DNA of 32,163 bases from CAZXCQ01 sp964639275 (GTDB taxonomy: Bacteria > Desulfobacterota > DSM-4660 > Desulfatiglandales > Desulfatiglandaceae), in the NCBI GenBank assembly GCA_964639275.1, contig CAZXCQ010000032.1:1-32163 (forward strand), written 5' to 3'. Of the stretch, positions 8,825 through 17,278 are shown one piece after another. The notes beneath the pieces were generated by a model. The model saw nothing but the letters and a program-made list of their open reading frames with translations. It was not told where the DNA came from and did no database searches. The position numbers were made by a program, and so were the translations under genes. The number at the start of each line of letters is the position of its first letter. The stretch's first letter is position 1.

Positions 8825-11632
8825 TTACTCCTTTCCCGATTCCAAAAACGGAAGGGTGACCCTCACTTCTGTCCCCTTACCCGGTTGGCTGCTGATTTTG
8901 AGTCTCCCGCCGTGGACCTCTATGATACCATAGCAAAGCGAAAGGCCCAAGCCTGTTCCTTTTCCAACGGGTTTGGTGGTAAAAAACGGTTCAAAGACCT
9001 TGTCCAGATCTTCCTTGGGGATCCCTATGCCGGTATCTTGGATAGAGACGACGACGCGCAGAACCCCCTCATCCTCCCCCAGGTACGAATGGATGGTCAG
9101 TTGTTTGCCCGCTTCCACCCTATCCATTGCATCCCGGGCATTGGAGATCAGGTTGAGAAATACCTGTTCCAGTTGGTTTAGGTTCCCCATGACGTTTGGC
9201 AGGCCCTCGGCCAGACTCAGGACAACCGAGATGTTATGGTCCAGGAGCTGTTGCTCGGTGATCATCAGGGCATCCTCTATCGGGGAGTTGATGTCAATCG
9301 CCGCAAAACTGGGCTCGGTCTGCCGGGAGAACTCCCTCAGATGCTCAACAATCTTCTGGATCCGCTCATTGCACCTGCCGATGAGTTCCAGCCGCTTTCT
9401 CTCGGGGTTTTCCTGACTGAGCTTATTCAAGATAACGTGAAGGATTGTCTGGGAGGCCATAAGGGGGTTATTGAGCTCGTGGGCAACCCCTGCAACCAGT
9501 TCTCCCAGTGCCCGCATCTTGGAGGCCTCAACCAGATGCGCCTGGGTCTCTTTCAGTTTTGCCTCCAGTTGCTTTTGTTCGGTAATATCCTTAAAGATAC
9601 CCGCGGTCCCAATCGCCTGCTCGTCCTCATCTCTGACCAGGAAGAGCGATGTCATGATTGTTAAGGCTGTTCCGTCTCTCCGCCTCACCTCCATCTGATA
9701 ATTGTCGCTCCTTTGCGCCTCCCGGAGCAGATTCATGATCTCCCTGGCCTGTTGGATCCCTTTTACATAGAGGGTGGAGATATGTTCTCCCAGGAGATCC
9801 TCCTTTTCGAAATCGAGCATCTGTGCCATTGCCCGGTTGAGGTATGTGATCTTTCCCTTGAGATCAGTCGTCACAATACCATCTACCGAACTTTCCATGA
9901 CATTTTCAAGGAATTCTTTTGTCTCTCTTAGCTCCTTTTCAAGGCTCTTTCGTCGGGTCAGATCCCGGATGATCTCTACAAAGCCTGTGGTCCTGCCTGC
10001 CGGGTCAACAATGGCCGTGACGATCGTATGGGCTGGAAAACGGGTACCGTTTTTTTTCACCCGATCCATCTCCAGTTCACAAACCCCCTCAGCCCTCGTT
10101 CGCTTTGACATCTCTTTCTGGATGCCCCTCTCGCGGTCCCCTGGAGGAATCGTTATCCCCACATTTTCTCTGTTGAGGACGTCCTCTTTCTTCCATCCAA
10201 AAAGCCTCTCGGCCCCGGTATTGAATTCGATGATCTTGCCATAAAAGTCGAGCGCCAGGATGGCATACTCGGTGGCACTATCCAAAATGCTGTTCAAGAA
10301 CCTTGAAAGATCCCTGTATTTCTCCCTTGATTCCTCAAGCTCCTGTGTCCTCTCAGCGACCGTCTTTTCCAGATTTGAGGTGTGGTCCTGGATCTGGCTG
10401 ACCATCCGATTAAAGGATCTTCCCAGATGTCCGATCTCGTCTGCACCCCGGACCTCAACCCTCTGAGAGAGATCCCCATCCACCATCCGGGTCGTCACCT
10501 CGGTGAGTTCGCTGATCGGCCTGGTCAGGACCTTTGAGAGTGCCAGGGTCAATAAAAAGACAAGGGCGAGACCCGCAACAACAATTATCAGGATGAATCG
10601 CTCGGTCTCGTAAAGGGAGCGGTAGATCTCCTCCTCATAGCTCCCGGCGACGATAATCCAGTCCCATGGCCTGAAGTAGATGAATTTGTTGATCTTCTCT
10701 CTGGGTTTTGTTTCTCCCAGCTCCGGATTTATCCAGGGGTAACGGATGGTCCCGACTTGACCAGCGCCAAGGGTCAGGGCATCCCTGATCATTTGACGGA
10801 TATATTCACGGCCAGAGGAATCCCTGGCATCAAGGATGTTTTCCCCCTCCTTGGCGGGATGGAGCCTTAGGGTGCCCTTGCTGTCTATGATGTAAACATA
10901 GCCGGTGTCTCCCACCTTGATACCCTTTATCTCATCCTCAAAAAGACGGGCGTCTTGCCCCTTGACACCCACCGAAATTGCCCCGATCACGCCCCCTTCC
11001 CTTCCCTTAATGGGTTGATAGGCCTTGATGTACCAGTGACCCATCACAAATACACGTCCTTCGAAGGTATCCCCTGCCAAGATCGCCCGGGCGATAGGGT
11101 CCTCTGGCGAAATGAATGTCCCTGTGGCCCGTTTTCCATCCTTCCCCTTGATACTGGTGGAGATCCTGAGGAGGCGATCCCCTTCGATTCTCTGAAAAAT
11201 GGTGCATGTCCCGCCCACAAGGTCATGGACCTTATCCACGAGATAGGTGTCCTGGCTCAGGGGGAAATCGCCGATCTTCCAGAGGGGAGCACTTACCGAA
11301 AATCTCTCATTGCTCACCGGGTCAATCGCATCAAAGTGGATCTCTTTCTCCGGTAGGACCTCTATCTCCCGGCCATGGGAATGGATGACCTCCCGGGCGA
11401 TCTTTAAGTCCGTGCTCACCTTGTCAAGGACCACCGCCTGCTGGACCTCACACATGGTGTAGATGCTCTTGACCAGATGTTCCAGGTCTTCGTCCGAGGC
11501 ACTCTTGATGGCATTGGCAAAACGCTCTATGGAGAGATACGCCACACAGAGGAGGGGGAGCAAGACCACAAGCAACGTCACACTGATGAGTTTTGCACGG
11601 ATCTTCCAGTCCCGAAAATGAGGTATGAACAT
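8825..11632 (-). CDS. Membrane sensor histidine kinase: Cache, HAMP, two PAS, HisKA, HATPase
   Basis: The protein is 935 residues. A transmembrane segment at about 14-33 and another at about 346-366 bracket a periplasmic sensor. Residues ~115-225 resemble a Cache_3-Cache_2 domain, and GYVYIIDSKGTLRLHP (244-259) with WDWIIVAGSYEEE (323-335) looks like a second Cache lobe. A HAMP domain follows (about 366-420), then a coiled linker, PAS domains at about 445-560 and 575-685, the dimerisation/phosphoacceptor helix with His718 in GVAHELNNPL, and an ATPase domain with N-box Asn831, DTGIG (866-870) and GTGLGL (892-897). All catalytic motifs are intact. Cache domains often bind small carboxylates or amines, so sensing the substrate of the neighbouring island is plausible but unproven. 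The ATG has AAGGATACAA before it. Confidence 0.96.
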   Translation of the reverse strand: MFIPHFRDWKIRAKLISVTLLVVLLPLLCVAYLSIERFANAIKSASDEDLEHLVKSIYTMCEVQQAVVLDKVSTDLKIAREVIHSHGREIEVLPEKEIHFDAIDPVSNERFSVSAPLWKIGDFPLSQDTYLVDKVHDLVGGTCTIFQRIEGDRLLRISTSIKGKDGKRATGTFISPEDPIARAILAGDTFEGRVFVMGHWYIKAYQPIKGREGGVIGAISVGVKGQDARLFEDEIKGIKVGDTGYVYIIDSKGTLRLHPAKEGENILDARDSSGREYIRQMIRDALTLGAGQVGTIRYPWINPELGETKPREKINKFIYFRPWDWIIVAGSYEEEIYRSLYETERFILIIVVAGLALVFLLTLALSKVLTRPISELTEVTTRMVDGDLSQRVEVRGADEIGHLGRSFNRMVSQIQDHTSNLEKTVAERTQELEESREKYRDLSRFLNSILDSATEYAILALDFYGKIIEFNTGAERLFGWKKEDVLNRENVGITIPPGDRERGIQKEMSKRTRAEGVCELEMDRVKKNGTRFPAHTIVTAIVDPAGRTTGFVEIIRDLTRRKSLEKELRETKEFLENVMESSVDGIVTTDLKGKITYLNRAMAQMLDFEKEDLLGEHISTLYVKGIQQAREIMNLLREAQRSDNYQMEVRRRDGTALTIMTSLFLVRDEDEQAIGTAGIFKDITEQKQLEAKLKETQAHLVEASKMRALGELVAGVAHELNNPLMASQTILHVILNKLSQENPERKRLELIGRCNERIQKIVEHLREFSRQTEPSFAAIDINSPIEDALMITEQQLLDHNISVVLSLAEGLPNVMGNLNQLEQVFLNLISNARDAMDRVEAGKQLTIHSYLGEDEGVLRVVVSIQDTGIGIPKEDLDKVFEPFFTTKPVGKGTGLGLSLCYGIIEVHGGRLKISSQPGKGTEVRVTLPFLESGKE

Positions 11633-11705
11633 TTGTATCCTTCGGGGTGTGAATAACCCCTCACCCGAATAAACCGGAAAAGGCGTGCCATGGGTCTCTT
11701 TGTTG

Positions 11706-12452
11706 CTAGATCATAAAGACACCACCGTTTACGTCCAGGGTCACCCCGGTGACAAAGGGAGAGTCGAGAAGGTATTCAAAGGCGCGAACAACATCGCCAA
11801 CATTTCCGATGCGGGAAACCAGCACTTTGTCCTTTAGGGCCGCCTTCTGCTCCTCGGACCACTCAAGAAAGACACCTGCGTCCTCGATAAATGCCGGTGC
11901 AATGGCATTGACCGTGATCCCGAACCGTCCCAAATCCCGTGCCGCAAATCTGGTCAGCCCCAACAGGCCTGCCTTGGAGGCTGCATAGTGTGGTCCAAGC
12001 ACACCCACCCCCCTGGCAGCAACGGATGCGATATTGACAATCCGGCCATATCCTCCGGCCTTCATGGCCGGGATGACCTTTGAAGACCAATAGAAGGCGC
12101 TGCTCAGGTTAATACGGATGGTATTATCCCAATCCGAGATCGAAATCTCCTCGAACGATCTCTGAAACATGATGCCAGCGTTGTTGACCAATACGTTTAT
12201 GGTGCCGAGTTGATCACGAACCTGGTCGTACTGTTGCGCGACGATCTCTGAATCCCCGGCATCCCCTTTGAGCAAGATAAGCCTTTGGTCTTCTCCGGGT
12301 AGCCCTTCCAGACGGCGTCTTGCGTGCTGAGCAGCCTCATCATTATCCCTGTAAGTAATGGCCACAGAAGCGCCGCGTCTTAGCAGAGATTCGGCGATGC
12401 CCAGACCAATACCACGCGTTCCACCCGTCACCACACCGACTATTCTTTCCAT
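11706..12452 (-). CDS. SDR-family oxidoreductase (FabG-like 3-oxoacyl/3-hydroxyacyl reductase)
   Basis: The 248-residue length is typical of a classical short-chain dehydrogenase. The cofactor motif TGGTRGIG is at 9-16, NNAG at 90-93, and the catalytic Ser143, Tyr156 and Lys160 (YAASK) are in place. Arg residues after the second strand (AITYRDND) suggest NADP(H), though this is soft. Likely reactions are 3-oxoacyl-ACP or 3-hydroxyacyl-CoA redox chemistry. It opens the transcription unit that continues into the sensor kinase 73 bases downstream and has a near-ideal promoter about 100 bases upstream. The ATG is preceded by GAGGTGGAAAAGG. Its physical link to the kinase is unusual; it may serve the adjacent catabolic island. 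Confidence 0.92.
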   Translation of the reverse strand: MERIVGVVTGGTRGIGLGIAESLLRRGASVAITYRDNDEAAQHARRRLEGLPGEDQRLILLKGDAGDSEIVAQQYDQVRDQLGTINVLVNNAGIMFQRSFEEISISDWDNTIRINLSSAFYWSSKVIPAMKAGGYGRIVNIASVAARGVGVLGPHYAASKAGLLGLTRFAARDLGRFGITVNAIAPAFIEDAGVFLEWSEEQKAALKDKVLVSRIGNVGDVVRAFEYLLDSPFVTGVTLDVNGGVFMI

Positions 12453-12554
12453 CCTTTTCCACCTCGAATAAAGTCCTGGGAGTTAGAATGACAGGAATCC
12501 CTGCCCGGAAAACCAGGGGCCAGCCAATTACCTGACAGCCCTGTTCGGACAAAG

Positions 12555-12584
12555 ATTATAGGAGAGGCATTTCTGGGTTGTCAA
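12555..12584 (-). promoter_or_regulatory. Consensus sigma70 promoter upstream of SDR-kinase-regulator operon
   Basis: On the minus strand the -35 is TTGACA (12579-12584) and the -10 is TATAAT (12555-12560), both perfect, separated by 18 bases. Transcription would begin near 12548, leaving a leader of about 95 bases before the SDR ATG. Perfect hexamers suggest strong or constitutive expression unless a repressor acts. Confidence 0.75.
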
Positions 12585-12749
12585 CGTTGAATATGATTCA
12601 CCATTTCCTGATTCGACACACGCGTTACTAAGGGCTTGCGCAGAAATAGCTTTATACTGTCAATGCCCAGGCCGGGCAAAGCAATAAGGCTTTGTCTACC
12701 CATAGACGGGACTGGATACCGGATGGCCCGACTCCAGCTGAAAGCTAGA

Positions 12750-12772
12750 GAAGCAAAGAGTATTTATGCTTC
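12750..12772 (-). terminator. Weak hairpin after the last gene of the catabolic island
   Basis: A 6-base-pair stem GAAGCA/TGCTTC with an 11-base loop begins directly after the stop codon of the last acyl-CoA dehydrogenase gene. Only a poor T-rich tail (TCTAGCTTT) follows on the minus strand, so termination is possible but not convincing. Confidence 0.3.
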
Positions 12773-12773
12773 A

Positions 12774-13922
12774 TTACTCCTTCAGAAGCTCGCGTGAGAT
12801 GATTAGACGCTGGATTTCGTTGGTTCCGCCGCCGATTTCATAGAGTTTGGCATCCCGCACATAGCGCTCCACAGGGTACTCTTTCATATAGCCGTACCCA
12901 CCGTAGATCTGCACGGCCTCAAGGGCTGACCGGGTGGTCATCTCGGTGGCAAAGATCTTTAGGATCGCTGCCTCTTTGGTAACACGCTTACCTTGCTCGA
13001 TCATGGCGATAATGTGGTGTGCGTAAGTGCGGGCTATGTCCACGCCGGCGGCCATATCCGCCAATTTTGCCCGGATCAGTTGATAGTTGGCGATGGGTTT
13101 ACCGAACTGTACCCTCTCTTTGGCGTAACGAACGGAGGCGTCCAGGCAGGCCTGGGCCAGGCCCAGAATTTGAGCCGCGCCAAGAGATCGTTCCGCATCA
13201 AGGGATTGGAGCATGTCAAGGAAAGCCTCGTTTTCGTTCCCCAGGACTTGATCCTGGTGAACCTTGAGGTCCGCCATAAAGATTTCGCCTGTGGGGGAAC
13301 TCCGCATCCCCATCTTGTCAAAAGCCTTACCGGTGCTGAGACCGGGCATACCACGCTCCAGGATAAACGCTGTGGCGCCCTTCAGGCTTTTTCTTTCTCC
13401 GGTGAGCGTTTGGACGATGAGATTATCGGCAATCGGGGCATTGGTAATAAAGGTCTTGGAACCGTTGATGATGAAATGATCTCCATTTTTTTTTGCCCTG
13501 GTGGAGATGTTGAGGGCATCGGAGCCGGCATCAGGCTCAGTCAGGGCCCAACATCCGACCGTCTCTCCTTTGGCCAGTGGAGGCAGATATCTTTTTTTTT
13601 GCTGCTCGGTACCGTGAAGGAGGACATTTCGGCCGAAAAGCACGGTCGATGCAAAGACTGACATGCTAAAGCCCGCGTCAAACCGAGCTATTTCCTCAAT
13701 GATTTGAAAATATGTAATAAGATCTGTTTTGCTTCCACCATATTCTTGCGGGTAATAGGCGCCAAGGAAACCCATCTCGCCGAGTTTTCGATAAATCTCT
13801 CTCGGGAAAAAGTTATTTTGATCCATCTCCGGCAGAAGGGGGCGCAGTTCATTTTCCAGAAACTTCCGCAGATTTTCCAACACAATCTTTTGTTCCAGTG
13901 TTTTTTCCTCGGCCGTGCTCAT
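12774..13922 (-). CDS. Acyl-CoA dehydrogenase (1)
   Basis: The product is 382 residues from the second of two tandem ATGs (13922; the first is 13925). AGGAG lies 8 bases before the chosen codon. The frame runs open further upstream, but that part overlaps the preceding gene and is not family-like. The acyl-CoA dehydrogenase fold is evident: CWALTEPDAGSD (124-135), FIINGSKTFITNA (150-162), RVQFGKPI (270-277), and IYGGYGYMKEYPVERYVRDA (339-358). It oxidises acyl-CoA to 2-enoyl-CoA using FAD and passes electrons to ETF. The C-terminal position that is the catalytic Glu in MCAD/SCAD is Gly (YEIGGGTNEIQ, 361-371), while Glu244 in SLDAERS matches the helix-G base of isovaleryl-CoA dehydrogenase. 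It lies 41 bases after acyl-CoA dehydrogenase 2. No ETF genes are in the window. Confidence 0.94.
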   Translation of the reverse strand: MSTAEEKTLEQKIVLENLRKFLENELRPLLPEMDQNNFFPREIYRKLGEMGFLGAYYPQEYGGSKTDLITYFQIIEEIARFDAGFSMSVFASTVLFGRNVLLHGTEQQKKRYLPPLAKGETVGCWALTEPDAGSDALNISTRAKKNGDHFIINGSKTFITNAPIADNLIVQTLTGERKSLKGATAFILERGMPGLSTGKAFDKMGMRSSPTGEIFMADLKVHQDQVLGNENEAFLDMLQSLDAERSLGAAQILGLAQACLDASVRYAKERVQFGKPIANYQLIRAKLADMAAGVDIARTYAHHIIAMIEQGKRVTKEAAILKIFATEMTTRSALEAVQIYGGYGYMKEYPVERYVRDAKLYEIGGGTNEIQRLIISRELLKE

Positions 13923-13963
13923 CATTCTTTCTCCTATTTGTCGAAAAACCGCTTTGGAACAGA

Positions 13964-15112
13964 CTAAAGCCCTAGTAGTTTTCCTATGATCTCCTTCTGG
14001 ATTTCGGAGGTTCCTCCCCCAATGGGTTGACTTCTCTGATCCCGCCAGATACGCTGCACCTCGTATTCCATCATGTAACCATATCCTCCATGGATCTGGA
14101 TGCACATGTTGGCTATCTCCACCGCCTTTTCACAAGCGAAAAGCTTGCACATGGAGGTCTCTTTTTCGCACTCGAACCCATTGATGTAGAGCCAAACCGC
14201 ATGGTAGGTTAGTCGTCTAGCCAACTCAATCCATGTAGCCATATCCGCAAACTTATGACGGTTTACCTGAAAGGTTCCGATGGGCCGGCCGAAGGCCTGC
14301 CTTTCCTTCGCGAATCTGAGTGTAACATCAAAACAGTATTGGGCAGCGGCCACCGATCCCACGGCCATTAGCAACCTTTCAGGCTGAAAGTCGTGCATGA
14401 TCTGATAGAACCCATTGTTCTCATCTCCAATTAAGTTGGAAACCGGGACTCTAACATCGTCAAAGGCAAGTTCAGCCGTATCCGATGTCCACCATCCGAG
14501 CTTGTCTAGCTTGCGGCCGACAGTGAAGCCCGGCGTTCCTTTCTCGACGATAATCTCACTGATTCCCTTATGTCTCTTTTCTGGGTTGGTCTTGCAGGCC
14601 ACAATGTAGAAATCGGCCCGCACTCCATTGGTGATAAACATTTTGGAACCGTTGATAACGAATTCGCTTCCATCACGAACCGCCTTTGTACGGATGCCGG
14701 CCACGTCAGAGCCCGTATCCGGCTCAGTGACGGCCAGGGCTCCGATCTTCTCGCCCCGAATTCCCGGGATCAGATATTTTTCCTTTTGCTCTTCACTGCC
14801 AAAGGCATTTATGGCGGGGAGGACAATAAAGCCATGAAGGCCAAGACCTGCGGACACTCCTCCCGATTTGCACCGGGTGATCTCTTCAGAAAAGACGGCA
14901 GGGTATCGGAAATCGCCATCAACGCCGCCGTATTTCTCTGGTAGTCCTACCGCAAAGAAACCGAGCTCCCCGGCCTTCTGAAACAACTCGACAGGGAATT
15001 CTCCTTTTTTCTCCCACTCATCCGCATAGGGGGCAAGCTCGGCGGCTACCCATTTCCTGACGGTTTTCCGAAACATCCGGTGTTCATCATCAAAAAGCCA
15101 CTCTCTCTCCAT
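13964..15112 (-). CDS. Acyl-CoA dehydrogenase (2)
   Basis: The 382-residue FAD enzyme introduces an alpha,beta double bond into an acyl-CoA. The motifs are ALAVTEPDTGSDVAG (125-139), FVINGSKMFITNG (151-163), RQAFGRPIGTFQVNRHKFAD (271-290), and IHGGYGYMMEYEVQRIWRD (340-358). The likely catalytic base is Glu245 in FQPERLL; the MCAD-type C-terminal Glu position is Gly in PIGGGTSEIQ (363-372). GGAAGG lies 7 bases before the ATG. It resembles acyl-CoA dehydrogenase 3 more than 1 at the N-terminus (both have an EHxxFRxxVRK opening), suggesting duplication. It sits 103 bases after the amidohydrolase gene. The true substrate is unknown; branched or alicyclic CoA esters are possible. Confidence 0.94.
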   Translation of the reverse strand: MEREWLFDDEHRMFRKTVRKWVAAELAPYADEWEKKGEFPVELFQKAGELGFFAVGLPEKYGGVDGDFRYPAVFSEEITRCKSGGVSAGLGLHGFIVLPAINAFGSEEQKEKYLIPGIRGEKIGALAVTEPDTGSDVAGIRTKAVRDGSEFVINGSKMFITNGVRADFYIVACKTNPEKRHKGISEIIVEKGTPGFTVGRKLDKLGWWTSDTAELAFDDVRVPVSNLIGDENNGFYQIMHDFQPERLLMAVGSVAAAQYCFDVTLRFAKERQAFGRPIGTFQVNRHKFADMATWIELARRLTYHAVWLYINGFECEKETSMCKLFACEKAVEIANMCIQIHGGYGYMMEYEVQRIWRDQRSQPIGGGTSEIQKEIIGKLLGL

Positions 15113-15215
15113 GTTTTAACCTTCCATTACCCTGCTTTTGCTTTTACTTCGCTCATAACTTCTTCACTTAAATATCTATGGAAGTCCCTCTTTTTAATCG
15201 GAATCAGAGCATATT

Positions 15216-16070
15216 TCAAAGATTCAGATCAAACGCCCTGATGGCATTCTCACGCAATAGCTTCCGTTTGACGGGCATATCAAAATCCAACTCGTCGATC
15301 TCTTTCATGCAGCGCTCGAAGGAGAGGAGGGGGTAATCCGTCCCCCAGAGCACCTTATTCTGCCCGTATGTTCTAATAAAGTTAACAAAGGACTTGGGCC
15401 AGTGCCGTGGAGTGCGGGCGCTGGTATCTATGTAGACATTGGGAAATTTCCATGCCAGGATCATCATCTCCTCATGCCAGGGCTGGCCCAGGTGGGCTCC
15501 AATGATTTTCAGATCCGGAAAGGCCAGGGCCACTTCGTCCAGATAGATCGGGCGGCCGCACTCTGAAGGTAGGAGCGGGCCGGTATGCCCGACCTGCAGG
15601 ACCACGGGCACGCCAAGCTCACAACACTTAATATAGATGGGCCAGTAAATCTTTTCGTTTGGTGGTGCCCCGTAGGTCATACCGTCGCCATATGCGTAAG
15701 GCTCAAGCCTTAGGATCCTTATGCCCAGATCGTTGACCATATGCTCGATATCCCGGATCACATCCATGGGTTTTTGTTTGGGGTCAATTGTCCCGGAGCC
15801 GATGAACCGTTGCGGGTATTTCTGAACCAGCTCTGATACCATCTCGTTAGTGATGTGGACCGGCCCGAAATGAAACGCCGTAAGAATGCAGATCTCCACA
15901 TCCCATTCGTCCATATCGGCGATCATCTCTTCGGCGGAATATCCTCCTTCCAGTTTGTCCAATGTCCCATAGGACCGGAAGATGTGACGGATCTCTTCTG
16001 GCCACTGATAACCCGGGGTTTTTCCAACACACCCGGCCCATGCGTCGATAGCCCCTATTTTATCGGTCAT
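15216..16070 (-). CDS. Amidohydrolase-2 family protein A (COG2159-like), N-terminal HxH missing
   Basis: The product is 284 residues. The TIM-barrel amidohydrolase-2 family includes metal-dependent decarboxylases (ACMSD type) and hydrolases of ring-cleavage products. The barrel markers kept are QVGHTGP (His162), GAHLGQPWHEE (His193) and LWGTDYP (Asp245). The N-terminal metal motif, normally DxHxH after the first strand, reads IDAWAG, so both histidines are replaced (Trp11, Gly13). The metal site must therefore be incomplete or rebuilt. The ATG follows AAGGAGGATAGGT. A close paralogue lies at 27754-28605 in the same island with the same change. It lies between acyl-CoA dehydrogenases 3 and 2, so a CoA-linked catabolic role is likely. 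A C-C hydrolase or lyase role is only a guess. Confidence 0.85.
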   Translation of the reverse strand: MTDKIGAIDAWAGCVGKTPGYQWPEEIRHIFRSYGTLDKLEGGYSAEEMIADMDEWDVEICILTAFHFGPVHITNEMVSELVQKYPQRFIGSGTIDPKQKPMDVIRDIEHMVNDLGIRILRLEPYAYGDGMTYGAPPNEKIYWPIYIKCCELGVPVVLQVGHTGPLLPSECGRPIYLDEVALAFPDLKIIGAHLGQPWHEEMMILAWKFPNVYIDTSARTPRHWPKSFVNFIRTYGQNKVLWGTDYPLLSFERCMKEIDELDFDMPVKRKLLRENAIRAFDLNL

Positions 16071-16112
16071 ACCTATCCTCCTTGGAATACTATCTTGTGA
16101 ACTATTACAGAC

Positions 16113-17264
16113 TCAAGCATCCGGCACCGAGGTGCGGAAGATGATTTCACGCATAATCTCGCTTGTGCCCGCACCGATGGTCAGCCCCATGACTTCCCGA
16201 GAAAGCCGAGCCACCGGGTATTCCTCCATGAGTCCGTATCCTCCGTGGATCTGCATCATCTCGTATCCGACCTTTCTTGCTGTCTCCGTTGAAAATAGCT
16301 TGGCGATTGAGACCTCTCTCTGGGCCTGGCCCGTTCTGTTTAGGAGGTCGGCGGCGTGGTAAGTCATCTGCCTTGAGGTCTCGATAAGGGCGATCACGTC
16401 CGCGATCCGGTGGCGCCAGACCTGGTGTTTGATTATGGGCCTGCCAAAAACCACGCGGTCCCTGGCAAACCTTATCCCCTCTTCGAGCAGGACTTGCATG
16501 AGCCCATTGGTAAAAGAGGCCAGGACCAGCCTTTCTCCCTGGAAATGATCCATGATGTAACCGAAACCCCGGCCCTCTTCTCCGAGGAGGTTTTTGCAAG
16601 GGACGCGGCAGTCCTCAAAGGATAACTCTGCTGTGTTCCCGGAGCGGGCCGCCACTTTTTCCAGTCGGCGGCCCACGGTGAAACCAGGTGTGTCCGTGGG
16701 AAAGATAATCAGGCTGATGCCTTCTGCACCTTGTTTGCCGGTGCGCACGGCCAGGGTGATGAAATCGGCTATATTGCCGTTGGTGATGAAGGTCTTCGTG
16801 CCGTTGACAAGGTAGAAGTCGCCCTCGCGCCTGGCGGAAGTGCGGATCCCTGCCACGTCTGAGCCAAAATCGGGTTCGGTGATCCCGAGGGCTGCAATCT
16901 TTTCCCCGCGGATTGCCGGGACAAGATACTCCTGCTTCAATTCCTCAGAACCCTCGTCGCAGAGCACTCCGGTGGCAAACTCGGCCTGGACCAACATGTC
17001 CACAGGACACCCGATCATGCCGGATCGCATGAGTTCCTCGCACAGGATTACCGTGTACCAGTAGTCGCCGCCGCTGCCCCCGTATTGTTCAGGATAACGG
17101 ATGCCGAAAAATCCCATTTCGGCAAATTCCTTGAAGAGGTCAAGGGGGTAACCCTTGTTTTTCTCCCACTCCTCCGCATGGGGACGCAGCCGATTCTCAG
17201 CAAATTTCCTGACAGACTGCCGGAAAATCTCGTGCTCCTGACCAAAATATAGGCTGGTACCCAT
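16113..17264 (-). CDS. Acyl-CoA dehydrogenase (3)
   Basis: The 383-residue enzyme has all major acyl-CoA dehydrogenase blocks: ALGITEPDFGSDVAG (125-139), YLVNGTKTFITNGN (151-164), a flavin/substrate region with GFGYIMDHFQGERLVLAS (233-250), RVVFGRPI, and MQIHGGYGLMEEYPVARL. Glu244 in QGERL is the likely base; the MCAD-type position is replaced in TIGAGTSEIM. AAGGAG lies 10 bases before the ATG. The gene begins 14 bases after the crotonase gene stops, so it is almost certainly co-transcribed. It may oxidise a different intermediate from its two neighbours, or two of the three may form a hetero-oligomer as in some steroid-degrading systems; sequence alone does not decide. Confidence 0.94.
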   Translation of the reverse strand: MGTSLYFGQEHEIFRQSVRKFAENRLRPHAEEWEKNKGYPLDLFKEFAEMGFFGIRYPEQYGGSGGDYWYTVILCEELMRSGMIGCPVDMLVQAEFATGVLCDEGSEELKQEYLVPAIRGEKIAALGITEPDFGSDVAGIRTSARREGDFYLVNGTKTFITNGNIADFITLAVRTGKQGAEGISLIIFPTDTPGFTVGRRLEKVAARSGNTAELSFEDCRVPCKNLLGEEGRGFGYIMDHFQGERLVLASFTNGLMQVLLEEGIRFARDRVVFGRPIIKHQVWRHRIADVIALIETSRQMTYHAADLLNRTGQAQREVSIAKLFSTETARKVGYEMMQIHGGYGLMEEYPVARLSREVMGLTIGAGTSEIMREIIFRTSVPDA

Positions 17265-17278
17265 TCCCTATTTTCTCC

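Larger units (their letters stand above)
12453..12773. other. Intergenic region between catabolic island and SDR-kinase operon
   Basis: This 321-base gap contains the consensus promoter for the SDR gene, a leader of about 95 bases, and two short hairpins behind the last acyl-CoA dehydrogenase gene (12677-12694, CAAAGC/GCTTTG, and 12750-12772). No coding frame, RNA gene or mobile-element terminal repeat is recognised in it. Confidence 0.6.

Noticed and set aside
11645..11660. GGGG/CCCC inverted repeat between the SDR and kinase genes
   Set aside because: Only four pairs with a 9-base loop next to the kinase ribosome site; too weak to call a terminator.
12677..12694. CAAAGC/GCTTTG hairpin as a terminator
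   Set aside because: Only 6 base pairs with a 6-base loop, no T-run, and 80 bases after the last stop codon.
12600..12740. Possible relic of a small repeat element (segments resembling GGACTGGATACCGG-type repeats)
   Set aside because: No paired terminal repeats, no target duplication and no second copy in the window.
15127..15219. 30-codon A-rich frame starting TTG between amidohydrolase A and acyl-CoA dehydrogenase 2
   Set aside because: No ribosome site, low-GC composition unlike neighbours, and no recognisable protein; the TTG overlap with the upstream stop is probably chance.
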